Source: RPQJ01 sp963726665 (GTDB lineage Bacteria > Pseudomonadota > Gammaproteobacteria > Steroidobacterales > Steroidobacteraceae). From it: a stretch of 64,000 nucleotides of DNA. Where the stretch lies: contig CAVSDW010000014.1 in assembly GCA_963726665.1 (NCBI GenBank), positions 1 through 64,000 of the forward strand, in the 5' to 3' direction. The notes under the pieces are model-generated. The model did not search any database and was not told where the DNA came from. It saw only the letters and a list, made by a program, of their open reading frames with translations. Below are positions 56,046 through 64,000 of this stretch, piece by piece; position 1 is the stretch's first letter; each line of letters starts with the position of its first letter. A program made the position numbers and the translations under genes.

Positions 56046-56909
56046 TCAGGCCTTGGCGCGGAAGGCGTTCTGCATCAGCTCGGGTGCGAATCCCGGTACC
56101 GCGGCACCTGGTTGCGTGGCATGGCGATAGAGCGCGGCCGCGTAGACGCCCTGCATGGTCGCCTGCAGCGCCGAGATCGCGAGCAGCACGACGACACCGA
56201 CCAGCACCACCGCTCCCATCAGCACCGTGGCCCCGGTCTGTGCGACCAGGTAGAGAACGACGGCGCAGGCGAACAACCACGCGACATACACGCCGGCGAA
56301 GACGAGGCCGAGGCCGAAGTTTCCGATGAGGTTCTCGCCCCAGGTCTCGCGCAGCAGCTCGGCGCTTTCCTTGACTGCGGCCAGCGGCCCGACGTCGCGC
56401 GTGACCAGGACCGGCACGACCAGGAAGGTCGCGACCGCCCAGGCCGCGCCGACCAGTTTCACCACCAGCGCGCCCACCCAGCCGACGCGCTCTTCGATCA
56501 TGCGCAGGACGAGTCCCACGGTCGCGGCGATGAGGGCATAGCCCAGGATGCGGCCCTTGTGCGCCCACGCGATTCTCAATCCGTCGCCCAGCGTCGGGTT
56601 GCCGCCGTCCATGCGGATCATGGCCGCACCGACCAGCGCCGCGTTGAAGAAGAGCGCGACGAAGTAAGTCGCGACGTAGAAGGCGAGCGCGCCGGCGATC
56701 GAGGCAGGGTTGTCGCCCTGCGCTGCATCCGCGCCGAAGCCGCCCAGCATCGCCACCGGCAACGCGAGACTGCCGAGGATCAGCAGCAGCGCGAACACCG
56801 ACATGACAGGCAACAGCATGAGCTCCTTGTCCGCGCGCACGACGGCCAGGGAGGCTTTGGCGAGTTCCAGGCTGCGGGAGAATCGGCTGGACATGGACGA
56901 GTCCGCCAT
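56046..56909 (-). CDS. DUF6159 membrane protein
   Basis: 287 residues with about six transmembrane helices. The pattern FSRSLELAKASLAVVRADKELMLLPVMS followed by a membrane core, with VTRDVGPLAAVKESAELLRETWGEN, fits DUF6159. Function unknown. Its ATG overlaps the stop of the upstream gene as TGATG, so the two are translationally coupled. Confidence 0.75.
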   Translation of the reverse strand: MADSSMSSRFSRSLELAKASLAVVRADKELMLLPVMSVFALLLILGSLALPVAMLGGFGADAAQGDNPASIAGALAFYVATYFVALFFNAALVGAAMIRMDGGNPTLGDGLRIAWAHKGRILGYALIAATVGLVLRMIEERVGWVGALVVKLVGAAWAVATFLVVPVLVTRDVGPLAAVKESAELLRETWGENLIGNFGLGLVFAGVYVAWLFACAVVLYLVAQTGATVLMGAVVLVGVVVLLAISALQATMQGVYAAALYRHATQPGAAVPGFAPELMQNAFRAKA

Positions 56910-57310
56910 CAGGGGAACTGGATCTTCCCTCGCGGGGGACCGCCCTGCCCGGCGAGCGCCGATGCCGCGCCGGCGTCCGGGATCACGATGGACGAGGCCT
57001 GCTGGCGGCGCATTTCCTGCAGTTCCTTCATGGTCTCCTCGAAGGCGAGCTTGGCGCCCTCGGCGAAGCCCTCGCAGGCCTCGGCCAGCGTCTTGGCGTC
57101 GATCTCGAAGCTGAGCGGCAGCGCGCCCGCGGGCGTCATGATCTGCGCCTGGCCCACGTAGGAGGTCGTACGCGCGGGATCGGGCGTGCCGTCCGGCTTC
57201 ACCGGCGTCATGACGCGGATGGTGCCCACGCGCCGGTCGGAATAGAGGTCCTCGCGGTAGAGGTCCTGCGCGTCCATTTTCGGTTCGGGTGCGTTGCTCG
57301 GGCCGGCCAT
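56909..57310 (-). CDS. Conserved hypothetical protein, cytosolic
   Basis: 133 residues, no signal or membrane segment. YREDLYSDRRVGTIRVMTPVKPDG and the later GALPLSFEIDAKTLAEACEGFAEGAKLAFEETM-type helix are visible. It probably acts with the DUF6159 membrane protein, whose start overlaps its stop, but I do not recognise the family. Confidence 0.6.
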   Translation of the reverse strand: MAGPSNAPEPKMDAQDLYREDLYSDRRVGTIRVMTPVKPDGTPDPARTTSYVGQAQIMTPAGALPLSFEIDAKTLAEACEGFAEGAKLAFEETMKELQEMRRQQASSIVIPDAGAASALAGQGGPPRGKIQFP

Positions 57311-57394
57311 GGGGTCATTCCTCGGTGAGGGTCGGATCCTCTGGATCCGGGGGCCGACACGGTACCCGAGGCCGGCAGCCGCGACAACGGCCCG

Positions 57395-57607
57395 TCAGAA
57401 CTGCGCGTCCGGACCGGGGCCCGAGAGCGGCTGCTTCCAGGCCGTTTCCCGGGGCCAGGGGGTCAGCGCGACGAAATAGAGCACGATCAGGTTCACGAGC
57501 GGCAGCGAGGCCATGATCGAGAGCCAGGGCGGCAGGCCCATGCGCCCGAAGATCCGCCAGAAGGGAACGACCTGCAGCAGCGACAAGATAACGATCCAGC
57601 GGATCAC
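57395..57607 (-). CDS. Small membrane protein (70 aa)
   Basis: MIRWIVILSLLQVVPFWRIF begins a 70-residue protein with two hydrophobic helices separated by a short basic loop. It resembles small DUF805-like/SdpI-neighbour proteins only in general shape. The codon use fits the neighbours. Upstream of it in the minus direction is the 3' region of no gene. Confidence 0.5.
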   Translation of the reverse strand: MIRWIVILSLLQVVPFWRIFGRMGLPPWLSIMASLPLVNLIVLYFVALTPWPRETAWKQPLSGPGPDAQF

Positions 57608-57825
57608 GTGGCCTCCTTTTCGATGCGGGCCCTGCGCGCACCCATCGTCGGGCGGGCGCTGGATTACCGGGCGGCGACGTGGAGTCGACGCCCGCAGATT
57701 CTAGGCTCATGCAGGCCCCGGGGGCACCGGGAGCCGATCGGCGCCGCGCCGCCCCTTTGCTTCGGCGCGGCTCCTAACCATACTTCGCAGATGTCCAAGC
57801 GATCCCAGGACCGAAAGGCGGGCGA

Positions 57826-59161
57826 ATGCCGCCAGCCCACTGCGGGGCCTCGTCGTGCTTGCCGTCGCCACGTCCGACCCTGGCCCTCGCCGGCTGCAGC
57901 GTGATCCAGGGCCTGTTCCCGGCGAGCAGCAAGGATGAAGCCAAGGCGACCCGGCTGCTGCAGCTGCAGGCCCGCAACATGCGCTACGCCGACATGTACG
58001 TCGGCACGCTCATGGAAGCCACGCGGCGACTCGAAATGGCCGAGGTCGACCCGCAGCAGCGCTACGCGCTTTCGGGATGGCTGCTGGCCGAGGCCAATGC
58101 CGCCTACACCGACGCGTCCGCCGATAACGCGTATCTCGGCTGCCTGGACCTCGTGACGCTGGCCACGCTGAGCCGGATGACCATCGAGCGGATCGGACCC
58201 GAACGCTTTCCCGAGCAGGCGGCCAGTGTGCTCGCCGTGCATCGCGAGCTCGAGAACTCCGCCTGGGAACTGGCGGCGGGGATCCTGACGCCCGCCCAGC
58301 AGTCCGACCTGCGCCGCGTGCTGGTGGAGTGGCGGGAAAGGCACCCGGACAGCGAGATCGCCCCGTTCGTGCGCTTCCAGGAATTCGTCAGCGAGGTGCC
58401 GACGGCGGGCAGCAAGAGCAAGGTCACGATGCCCAGCAGCCTGATGGGGTTCGTGGGCCTGGACCCGATGGCCGGGCTCGACCCGGCCGTGCGGCAGGTC
58501 GAGCAGTCGAGGCTGCTCGCCGAACGCGCGCTCTATTACGCGCAGCGCCTGCCCGTCATCTTCGACCTGCAGCTCGACCGCTCCGTGAACCGTCTCGCGG
58601 CCGGCCCCGAATCGCAGAAGCTGCAGCAGCAGACCGCGAGCCTGACCGACTCCGCCGCGCGCTTCGCGGCCGTCGCGGAGGCGCTCCCGGGCACGATCTC
58701 CTCCGAACGTGAGGCACTCATCCGGCAGCTCAATGACACGCTGAACATGCAGGCGGCGACGTTGCGCCCCCTGCTGGTCGAGATGCGCGGCACGCTCGAG
58801 GCCGGCAGCGCCGCCGCGGCCTCGGTGGACCAGGCGACCCGCTCGATCGACGCGCTCGTGGCGCGCTTCCAGAGGAAACCGGGCGAGCCCGCGTCCGGCA
58901 GGCCCTTCGACGTCACCGAGTACACGCAGGCCGCAGCGGAAATCGCCCGCGCCGCCACCGTGCTCGAACAGTTGACAGGGTCGGTCGGCACGCAGGCCCC
59001 GCAACTCGGGGCTCGCGCTCGACGCAGGCGCGGCAAAGGGCCGCTCGCTGGTGGACTATTTCTTCGTGCGGGTGGCGTGGCTCATCGCGCTCCTGTGCCT
59101 CGGCCTCCTTGCCACGCTGCTCCTCTATCGCAAGCTCACGCCGCGCGTGCAGTCGTCCTGA
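57826..59161 (+). CDS. Large lipoprotein with C-terminal membrane helix, frame breaks at both ends
   Basis: Mainly helical protein of about 445 residues, unassigned family. The middle frame begins at 57826 and lacks a sensible signal sequence. Reading neighbouring frames restores one: LRGLVVLAVATS then TLALAGCSV, a lipobox with LAGC. So frame breaks near 57838 and 57874 are likely. At the other end a break near 59009 (one extra G) reveals SLVDYFFVRVAWLIALLCLG, a membrane helix, ending RVQSS at 59161. The body has coiled-coil-like heptads (QQTASLTDSAARFAAVAEAL). It sits upstream of hutU by 43 bases. Confidence 0.65.
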
Positions 59162-59204
59162 ACCCGACGGTCCGCTGTTCCGGCAATCACCGCATGAGTC
59201 CCGC

Positions 59205-60863
59205 ATGAACGACACGCATCGCAACATCCGCGCGCCGCGCGGCCCCGCGCTCTCCGCCCGCAGCTGGCTCACCGAGGCGCCGCTGCGCATGCTCATGAAC
59301 AACCTCGATCCGGAGGTCGCGGAGCGACCGGACGACCTCGTCGTCTACGGCGGCATCGGCCGGGCCGCGCGGGACTGGGACTGCTACGACCGCATCCTCC
59401 GCGAACTGCGCAGGCTCGGCGACGACGAGACGCTGCTCGTGCAGTCGGGCAAGCCGGTCGGCGTGTTCCGCACGCACGTCGACGCGCCCCGCGTGCTGAT
59501 CGCGAACTCGAACCTCGTCGGCCGCTGGGCGACGTGGGATCACTTCCACGAGCTCGATCGCAAGGGCCTCATGATGTACGGCCAGATGACGGCCGGTTCC
59601 TGGATCTACATCGGCAGCCAGGGCATCGTCCAGGGCACCTACGAGACCTTCGTCGAGATGGGCCGCCAGCATTACGGCGGCGACCTCGCGGGCCGCTGGA
59701 TCCTGACCGCCGGGCTCGGCGGCATGGGCGGCGCGCAGCCGCTCGCGGCCACCATGGCGGGCGCCTCCATGCTGGCGGTCGAGTGCCGGCCCGAGCGGAT
59801 CCAGAAGCGCCTCGACACGCGCTACGTCGACCTGCGTGCCGACACGCTCGACGAGGCGCTCGCGATCATCGAGCGCGCGACGCGCGACAGGAAGCCGATC
59901 TCGGTCGGCCTGCTCGGCAACGCGGCCGAGGTGCTGCCGGAACTCCTGCGCCGCGGCGTGCGGCCGGATGCGGTCACGGACCAGACCTCGGCGCACGACC
60001 CCGTGAACGGCTACCTGCCGGAAGGCTGGACGCTCGAGCAGTGGGACCGGCTGCGAACCAGCGACCCGCGCGCCGTCGAACAGGCGGCCCGGCGCTCGAT
60101 GGCGAAGCACGTCGAGGCGATGCTCGCCTTCCAGAAGCAGGGCATCCCGGTCTTCGACTACGGCAACAACATCCGCCAGGTCGCGCTCGACGAAGGCGTG
60201 AAGGACGCGTTCGCATTCCCCGGGTTCGTGCCTGCGTACGTGCGCCCGCTCTTCTGCCGCGGCGTCGGCCCGTTCCGCTGGGCGGCGCTGTCGGGCAACC
60301 CGAGGGACATCTATCGCACCGACGAGCGCGTGAAGGAACTCATCCCGGACGACCCTCACCTGCATCGCTGGCTCGACATGGCGCGCAGCCGCATCCAGTT
60401 CCAGGGACTGCCGGCGCGCATCTGCTGGGTCGGCCTCGGCCAGCGTCACCGACTCGGGCTCGCCTTCAACGAGATGGTCGCGCGAGGAGAACTCGAGGCG
60501 CCGGTGGTCATCGGCCGCGATCACCTCGACTCCGGCTCGGTCGCGAGCCCGAACCGCGAGACGGAGGCGATGCGCGACGGTTCCGACGCCGTGGCGGACT
60601 GGCCGCTGCTGAACGCCCTCCTCAACACCGCGAGCGGCGCGACCTGGGTGTCGATACACCACGGCGGCGGCGTCGGCATCGGGTACTCGCAGCATGCAGG
60701 CGTCGTGATCGTGTGCGACGGCACGGCCGCTGCCGCGAAGCGCATCGAGCGCGTGCTCTGGAACGACCCGGCCTCGGGCGTGATGCGCCACGCGGACGCC
60801 GGCTACGACATCGCCATCGACTGCGCACGCGAGAATGGCCTCAACCTCCCGTTCCTGGATTGA
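59205..60863 (+). CDS. hutU: Urocanate hydratase
   Basis: NAD-dependent second enzyme of histidine breakdown, urocanate to imidazolonepropionate. 552 residues, the usual length. Signature blocks are YGGIGRAARDWDCY, YGQMTAGSWIYIGSQG, TAGLGGMGGAQPLA, DQTSAHDPVNGYLP and FCRGVGPFRWAALSG with the catalytic Cys. The end ARENGLNLPFL is standard. ATG at 59205 is chosen over upstream open frame. hutI begins 4 bases on. Confidence 0.97.
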   Translation: MNDTHRNIRAPRGPALSARSWLTEAPLRMLMNNLDPEVAERPDDLVVYGGIGRAARDWDCYDRILRELRRLGDDETLLVQSGKPVGVFRTHVDAPRVLIANSNLVGRWATWDHFHELDRKGLMMYGQMTAGSWIYIGSQGIVQGTYETFVEMGRQHYGGDLAGRWILTAGLGGMGGAQPLAATMAGASMLAVECRPERIQKRLDTRYVDLRADTLDEALAIIERATRDRKPISVGLLGNAAEVLPELLRRGVRPDAVTDQTSAHDPVNGYLPEGWTLEQWDRLRTSDPRAVEQAARRSMAKHVEAMLAFQKQGIPVFDYGNNIRQVALDEGVKDAFAFPGFVPAYVRPLFCRGVGPFRWAALSGNPRDIYRTDERVKELIPDDPHLHRWLDMARSRIQFQGLPARICWVGLGQRHRLGLAFNEMVARGELEAPVVIGRDHLDSGSVASPNRETEAMRDGSDAVADWPLLNALLNTASGATWVSIHHGGGVGIGYSQHAGVVIVCDGTAAAAKRIERVLWNDPASGVMRHADAGYDIAIDCARENGLNLPFLD

Positions 60864-60867
60864 GGTC

Positions 60868-62152
60868 ATGCTCACCCTCTGGCGCAATGCCCGCATCGCG
60901 ACCTGTGACGACTCCGGTCGCGTGCACTCGCCCGGCGCCGTGCTGACTCGCGGGCCGACGATCGAGTGGGTGGGATGCGAGGACGACTTGTCGGCCGGCA
61001 TCCGCCCGGAACGCACCATCGAGCTCGCGGGACGATGGCTCACGCCGGGACTCATCGACTGCCACACCCACCTCGTCTACGCCGGGCAGCGTGCGGCGGA
61101 ATTCGCGCGGCGCACGTCCGGCACCAGCTACGCCGACATCGCGCGCGAGGGCGGAGGAATTCTCGCCTCCATGCGCGCCACGCGCGCCGCGAGCGAGGAC
61201 GATCTCCTCGAGCAGAGCCGGCCGCGCCTCCAGTCCCTGATGCAGGAAGGCGTCACCACGGTGGAGATCAAGTCGGGTTACGGACTCGAGTTCGAGAGCG
61301 AGGCGAAGATGCTGCGCGTCGCGCGCCGGCTCGAGTCGCAACACGCGGTGACCGTCTCGACCAGCCTGCTGGCCGCGCACACGCTGCCGCCTGAGTTCGC
61401 GGGTCGCGCTGACGAATACGTGGACACGATCATCGACGACTGGCTGCCGCGTTTCGCGCGCGAGTCCGCGCAATGGTCCAGTGCCGCGGCTGCCGGGGAC
61501 AGTCCCCGGATCGGGGACAGTCCCCTTTCCCGACGGCTGGTGGACGCGGTCGACGCATACTGCGAGGACATCGCGTTTTCCGCCGATCAGTGCGGGCGGA
61601 TCTTCGCCGCCGCGCGCGCGCTCGGCCTGCCGGTGCGATTGCACTCCGAGCAGTTGTCGAACGTCGGCGGCAGCCAGATCGCCGCACGTCATGGCGCGCG
61701 CTCCTGCGACCACCTCGAGTACGCGGACGAGGCCGACGCCGCGGCACTCGCGCGTTCAGGCACGGTTGCCGTGCTGCTGCCGGTCGCCTTCTACGCGCTC
61801 GCGGAAAAGCAGCTCCCGCCCGTGGAGGCGCTACGCGCGAACGGCGTGCCGCTCGCGGTCGCGACCGACTGCAACCCGGGAACCTCGCCCTGCGCGTCGC
61901 TGCTGCTCGCGATGAACATGGCGCGCCGCCTCTTCGGGCTCACCGAGCGACGAGGTGCTGCGCGGCGTGACGCGCAACGCAGCGCGCGCGCTCGGCATGC
62001 ACGCCGAGCGCGGCTCCATCGAGCCCGGCCTGGCCGCGGACTTCGCCGTGTGGTCCATCGACTCGCCCGACGAACTCGGCTACTGGGCGGGATTCAATCC
62101 CTGCAGCATGGTCGTGAAGGCAGGCGAGATCGTCCTCGAACGGGCCGTCTGA
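60868..62152 (+). CDS. hutI: Imidazolonepropionase, one frame break and one repeat insertion
   Basis: Amidohydrolase that opens the ring of imidazolonepropionate. Zinc ligands are in DCHTHLVYAGQRAAEFARR (His 66, 68), and STSLLAAHTLPPEF, RLHSEQLSNVGG and TDCNPGTSP follow. About residues 205–222 (AAAAGDSPRIGDSPLSRR) are extra relative to the family, and are coded by two copies of a 13-base palindrome at 61495–61525. The frame breaks near 61950 (GLT then DEVLRGVTRNAARALG), giving an end at 62152. Length about 427 after repair. Confidence 0.9.
61495..61525. repeat. GGGGACAGTCCCC repeat pair inside hutI, in frame
   Basis: Two identical 13-base palindromes, at 61495–61507 and 61513–61525, separated by five bases. 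Each reads GDSP in the hutI frame. The second is followed by TTTCC, as in other members of the family. The frame is kept across the insertion. Confidence 0.85.
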
Positions 62153-62164
62153 CGGAGGCTGAGC

Positions 62165-63140
62165 GTGACTCATCGCAGCGAAATGAGCGTCTGGTCGGGC
62201 CGGGTGGACGCAGGTGAAGGCGACGCAGCTCGACGCTGGCACCAGGTCGTCCGCCCGTCGTCCGTGGCCGACGGCCCCGGCGTGGCGCTTGCCGGATTTG
62301 CCTGCGACGCGGGCGTGCGACGCAACCACGGTCGCCCTGGCGCGGCGGCGGGACCACACGAGTTGCGGCGAATGCTCGGGAATCTCGCGTGGCACGGCGG
62401 CACGTCGCGCCGTCTCTACGATGCGGGCGATGTCGCCTGCGACGGAGACGCGCTCGAGGACGCGCAGCGCGAGTACGCCGATCTCATCGCGGGGCTGCTG
62501 CGCAGCGGTCATTTCCCGGTGGGGCTCGGCGGCGGCCATGAGATCGCCTGGGCCGCCTACCAGGGAATCGAGCGCGCACTGACCGGGGATGCGCGGCTCG
62601 AGCGCCTCGGAATCGTCAATTTCGACGCTCACCTCGACCTGCGCCGCCCGGAGCATCCGGGCCACGGGACGTCCGGCACCCCGTTCCTGCAGATCGCCGA
62701 GTCGCGTGCCGCATCGGGAATGGATTTCCGGTACCTCTGCGTCGGTGCGAGCGCGGCCTCGAACACTGCCGCGCTCTTCGACCGGGCCGCCGCACTTGGG
62801 GCCGGCGTGATCCTCGACGTCGATGCCGGCGGCGGCGAAGCCGAGCAGCGCATCCGCGATTTCGTCGCGGAGTGCGGCGACCGTGTACCTGACCTTCTGC
62901 CTGGACGTGCTGCCGCCCGCGGTCGCGCCGGGCGTGAGCGCGCCATCGGCGCTCGGAGTGTCCCTGCACCGCGCGATCGAACTGCTGCGCGCGGCCCTGG
63001 CCGCCTGCGCGCACGGCACGCCCTCGAGCAAGCTGCTGCTCGCCGACGTGGCCGAACTGAACCCCGCCCACGACGAGGCGGGCCGCACGGCCCGCACGGC
63101 CGCGCGCATCGTCTACGAGATCGCCTCGATCAGGCGCTGA
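62165..63140 (+). CDS. hutG: Formimidoylglutamase, one frame break
   Basis: Arginase-family Mn enzyme turning N-formimidoyl-glutamate into glutamate and formamide, last of the hut steps in this variant. Metal ligands: GGGHEIAW with His near 125, and FDAHLD with Asp 154, His 156 and Asp 158. The frame breaks near 62876 (GAGTGCGGCGACC; one extra G); the next frame continues TVYLTFCLDVLPPAVAPGVSAPS and ends TARIVYEIASIRR at 63140. The rebuilt length is about 324. GTG start at 62165, 12 bases after hutI. Confidence 0.9.
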
Positions 63141-64000
63141 CGTCCGGCTCGATGAAGCACCAGCCCACCTCGGGGTGGGCCTCCTTGATGCGCCGCTCGA
63201 GTTCGTTGATGCGACGCACGGCCTCCTCGATGGTGAGCCCGGAGCGCATGCGCACCTTGACGGCGAGCACGAACTGCGGACCCATCTGCAGCGTGATGCT
63301 GCTCAGCAGTTCCTCGATCGCGGGGTCGGCCTCGATCAGCTCGTCGATCCGGCGACGAAGCGCGGGCTCCGCCGACTTGCCGATCAACAGCGAGCGGATG
63401 CGCATCGCGATGAACACGGCGACCATGATCAGCATGGCACCGATCGCGATCGAGCCGATCGCGTCGTAGCGCGTGTCGCCGGTCACGGCCGCCAGCGAGA
63501 CGAACCCGAAGGCGATGGCGAGTCCCGCGAGCGCGGCAACGTCCTCGCCGAGCACGACGACGAGTTCCGCATTGCGCGTGTGACGCAGCCAGTCGCCGAA
63601 CGGGCGGCCGCGACGCAGCTTGGCGATCTCGTTCAGGCAGCCGACGAGGCTCGCGGTCTCGAGCACGATCGATATGCCGAGGACCGTGAGTGCGATCCAG
63701 GCGCGATTGAGCACCTCTGGCGCGTGCAGCTTGTGCCAGCCTTCGTAGATCGAGAAGAGCCCGCCGATGCTGAAGAGCAGCAGCGCGACCACGAAGCTCC
63801 AGAAGTAGTTTTCCTTGCCGAAGCCGAGCGGGTGCTCCGGCGTGGGTGGCTTGCCGGACTGCCTGAGCCCCAGGAACAGCAGCACCTGGTTCGTGCAGTC
63901 CGCGTAGGAGTGGATCGCCTCCGCGAGCATGCTGCCCGAGTTCGTATAGGCGGCCGCGGCGCTCTTCGTGATGGCGATGCCCAGGTTCGCCATGAACGCA
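63130..64000 (-). CDS. Cation diffusion facilitator (CDF) transporter, N-terminus outside window
   Basis: About 290 residues are visible. MANLGIAITKSAAAAYTNSGSMLAEAIHSYADCTNQ is the first membrane region, with the family's metal-binding HSYAD motif (usually HSxxD). Four or more helices follow, and a C-terminal cytosolic metal-binding domain with IDELIEADPAIEELLSSI and LERRIKEAHPEVGW. Family members export Zn2+ or Fe2+/Mn2+. The frame is open past the edge of the window and the Met at 63993 is probably internal. Its stop overlaps hutG by 11 bases, convergent. Confidence 0.88.
   Translation of the reverse strand, partial: AFMANLGIAITKSAAAAYTNSGSMLAEAIHSYADCTNQVLLFLGLRQSGKPPTPEHPLGFGKENYFWSFVVALLLFSIGGLFSIYEGWHKLHAPEVLNRAWIALTVLGISIVLETASLVGCLNEIAKLRRGRPFGDWLRHTRNAELVVVLGEDVAALAGLAIAFGFVSLAAVTGDTRYDAIGSIAIGAMLIMVAVFIAMRIRSLLIGKSAEPALRRRIDELIEADPAIEELLSSITLQMGPQFVLAVKVRMRSGLTIEEAVRRINELERRIKEAHPEVGWCFIEPDVSA

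Noticed and set aside
59187..61067. 626-residue minus-strand frame opposite hutU
   Set aside because: Same shadow effect; hutU on the other strand is certain.

Overview
The window is a gene-dense, high-GC stretch of what looks like a gammaproteobacterial chromosome. The evidence is gene order: DUF3426 gene–dusB–fis–purH–purD, rhlB divergent from trxA–rho, and cysQ divergent from a yrfG-type nucleotidase are all gammaproteobacterial arrangements. GTG and TTG starts, strong GC3 bias and long antisense shadow ORFs fit a high-GC lineage. I cannot name the genus. No tRNA, rRNA, CRISPR array, integrase, IS transposase or plasmid gene was seen. About sixty genes are supported.

Layout. 1–4.8 kb: tRNA dihydrouridine synthase, Fis and the last purine genes. 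4.8–9.4 kb: a DMT exporter, then trxA–rho facing rhlB. 9.3–13.3 kb: nucleotidase, CysQ, DUF3301, YdcH, an MscS channel and ArfB. 13.3–18.5 kb: a triheme cytochrome, PlsB, a methyltransferase, a lipoprotein, a YqiA-type esterase and an alkyltransferase-like protein. 18.6–22.2 kb: a fused ATP-dependent 5-oxoprolinase. 22–30.3 kb, all minus strand: an orphan phage-tail-sheath protein, an L,D-transpeptidase, two TPM proteins, LemA, an M13 peptidase and a methyltransferase. 30.3–38.9 kb: DUF2721, GreB, GFA, homospermidine synthase, GST, rhodanese, SpeA, a half-size Gdt1 protein and two RRM proteins with long leaders. 39–45.6 kb: UvrD-like helicase, DUF6524, AhpD-like protein, ALDH, Nudix and HAD. 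45.6–51.3 kb: a double-length UvrA with four ATPase cassettes. 51.4–57.6 kb: DUF47–Pit phosphate uptake, FadH, CBS protein and small membrane genes. 57.8–64 kb: a large lipoprotein, hutU–hutI–hutG and a CDF transporter.

Linked functions. SpeA and homospermidine synthase suggest an arginine to putrescine to homospermidine route. HutU, HutI and HutG cover the last three steps of histidine breakdown; hutH is not in the window. LemA, the TPM pair and the L,D-transpeptidase form a tight envelope cluster.

Two themes run across the window. First, short palindromic repeats built on GGGGACAGTCCCC or GGGGACATTCTCC sit between genes and also inside uvrA (twice) and hutI, where they are read as extra peptide. 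Second, about seventeen single-gene frame breaks occur in otherwise well-preserved, often core, genes. Most fit a single extra base in a short G/C run, which points to consensus error rather than gene decay. Coordinates of broken genes below span the reconstructed whole gene.
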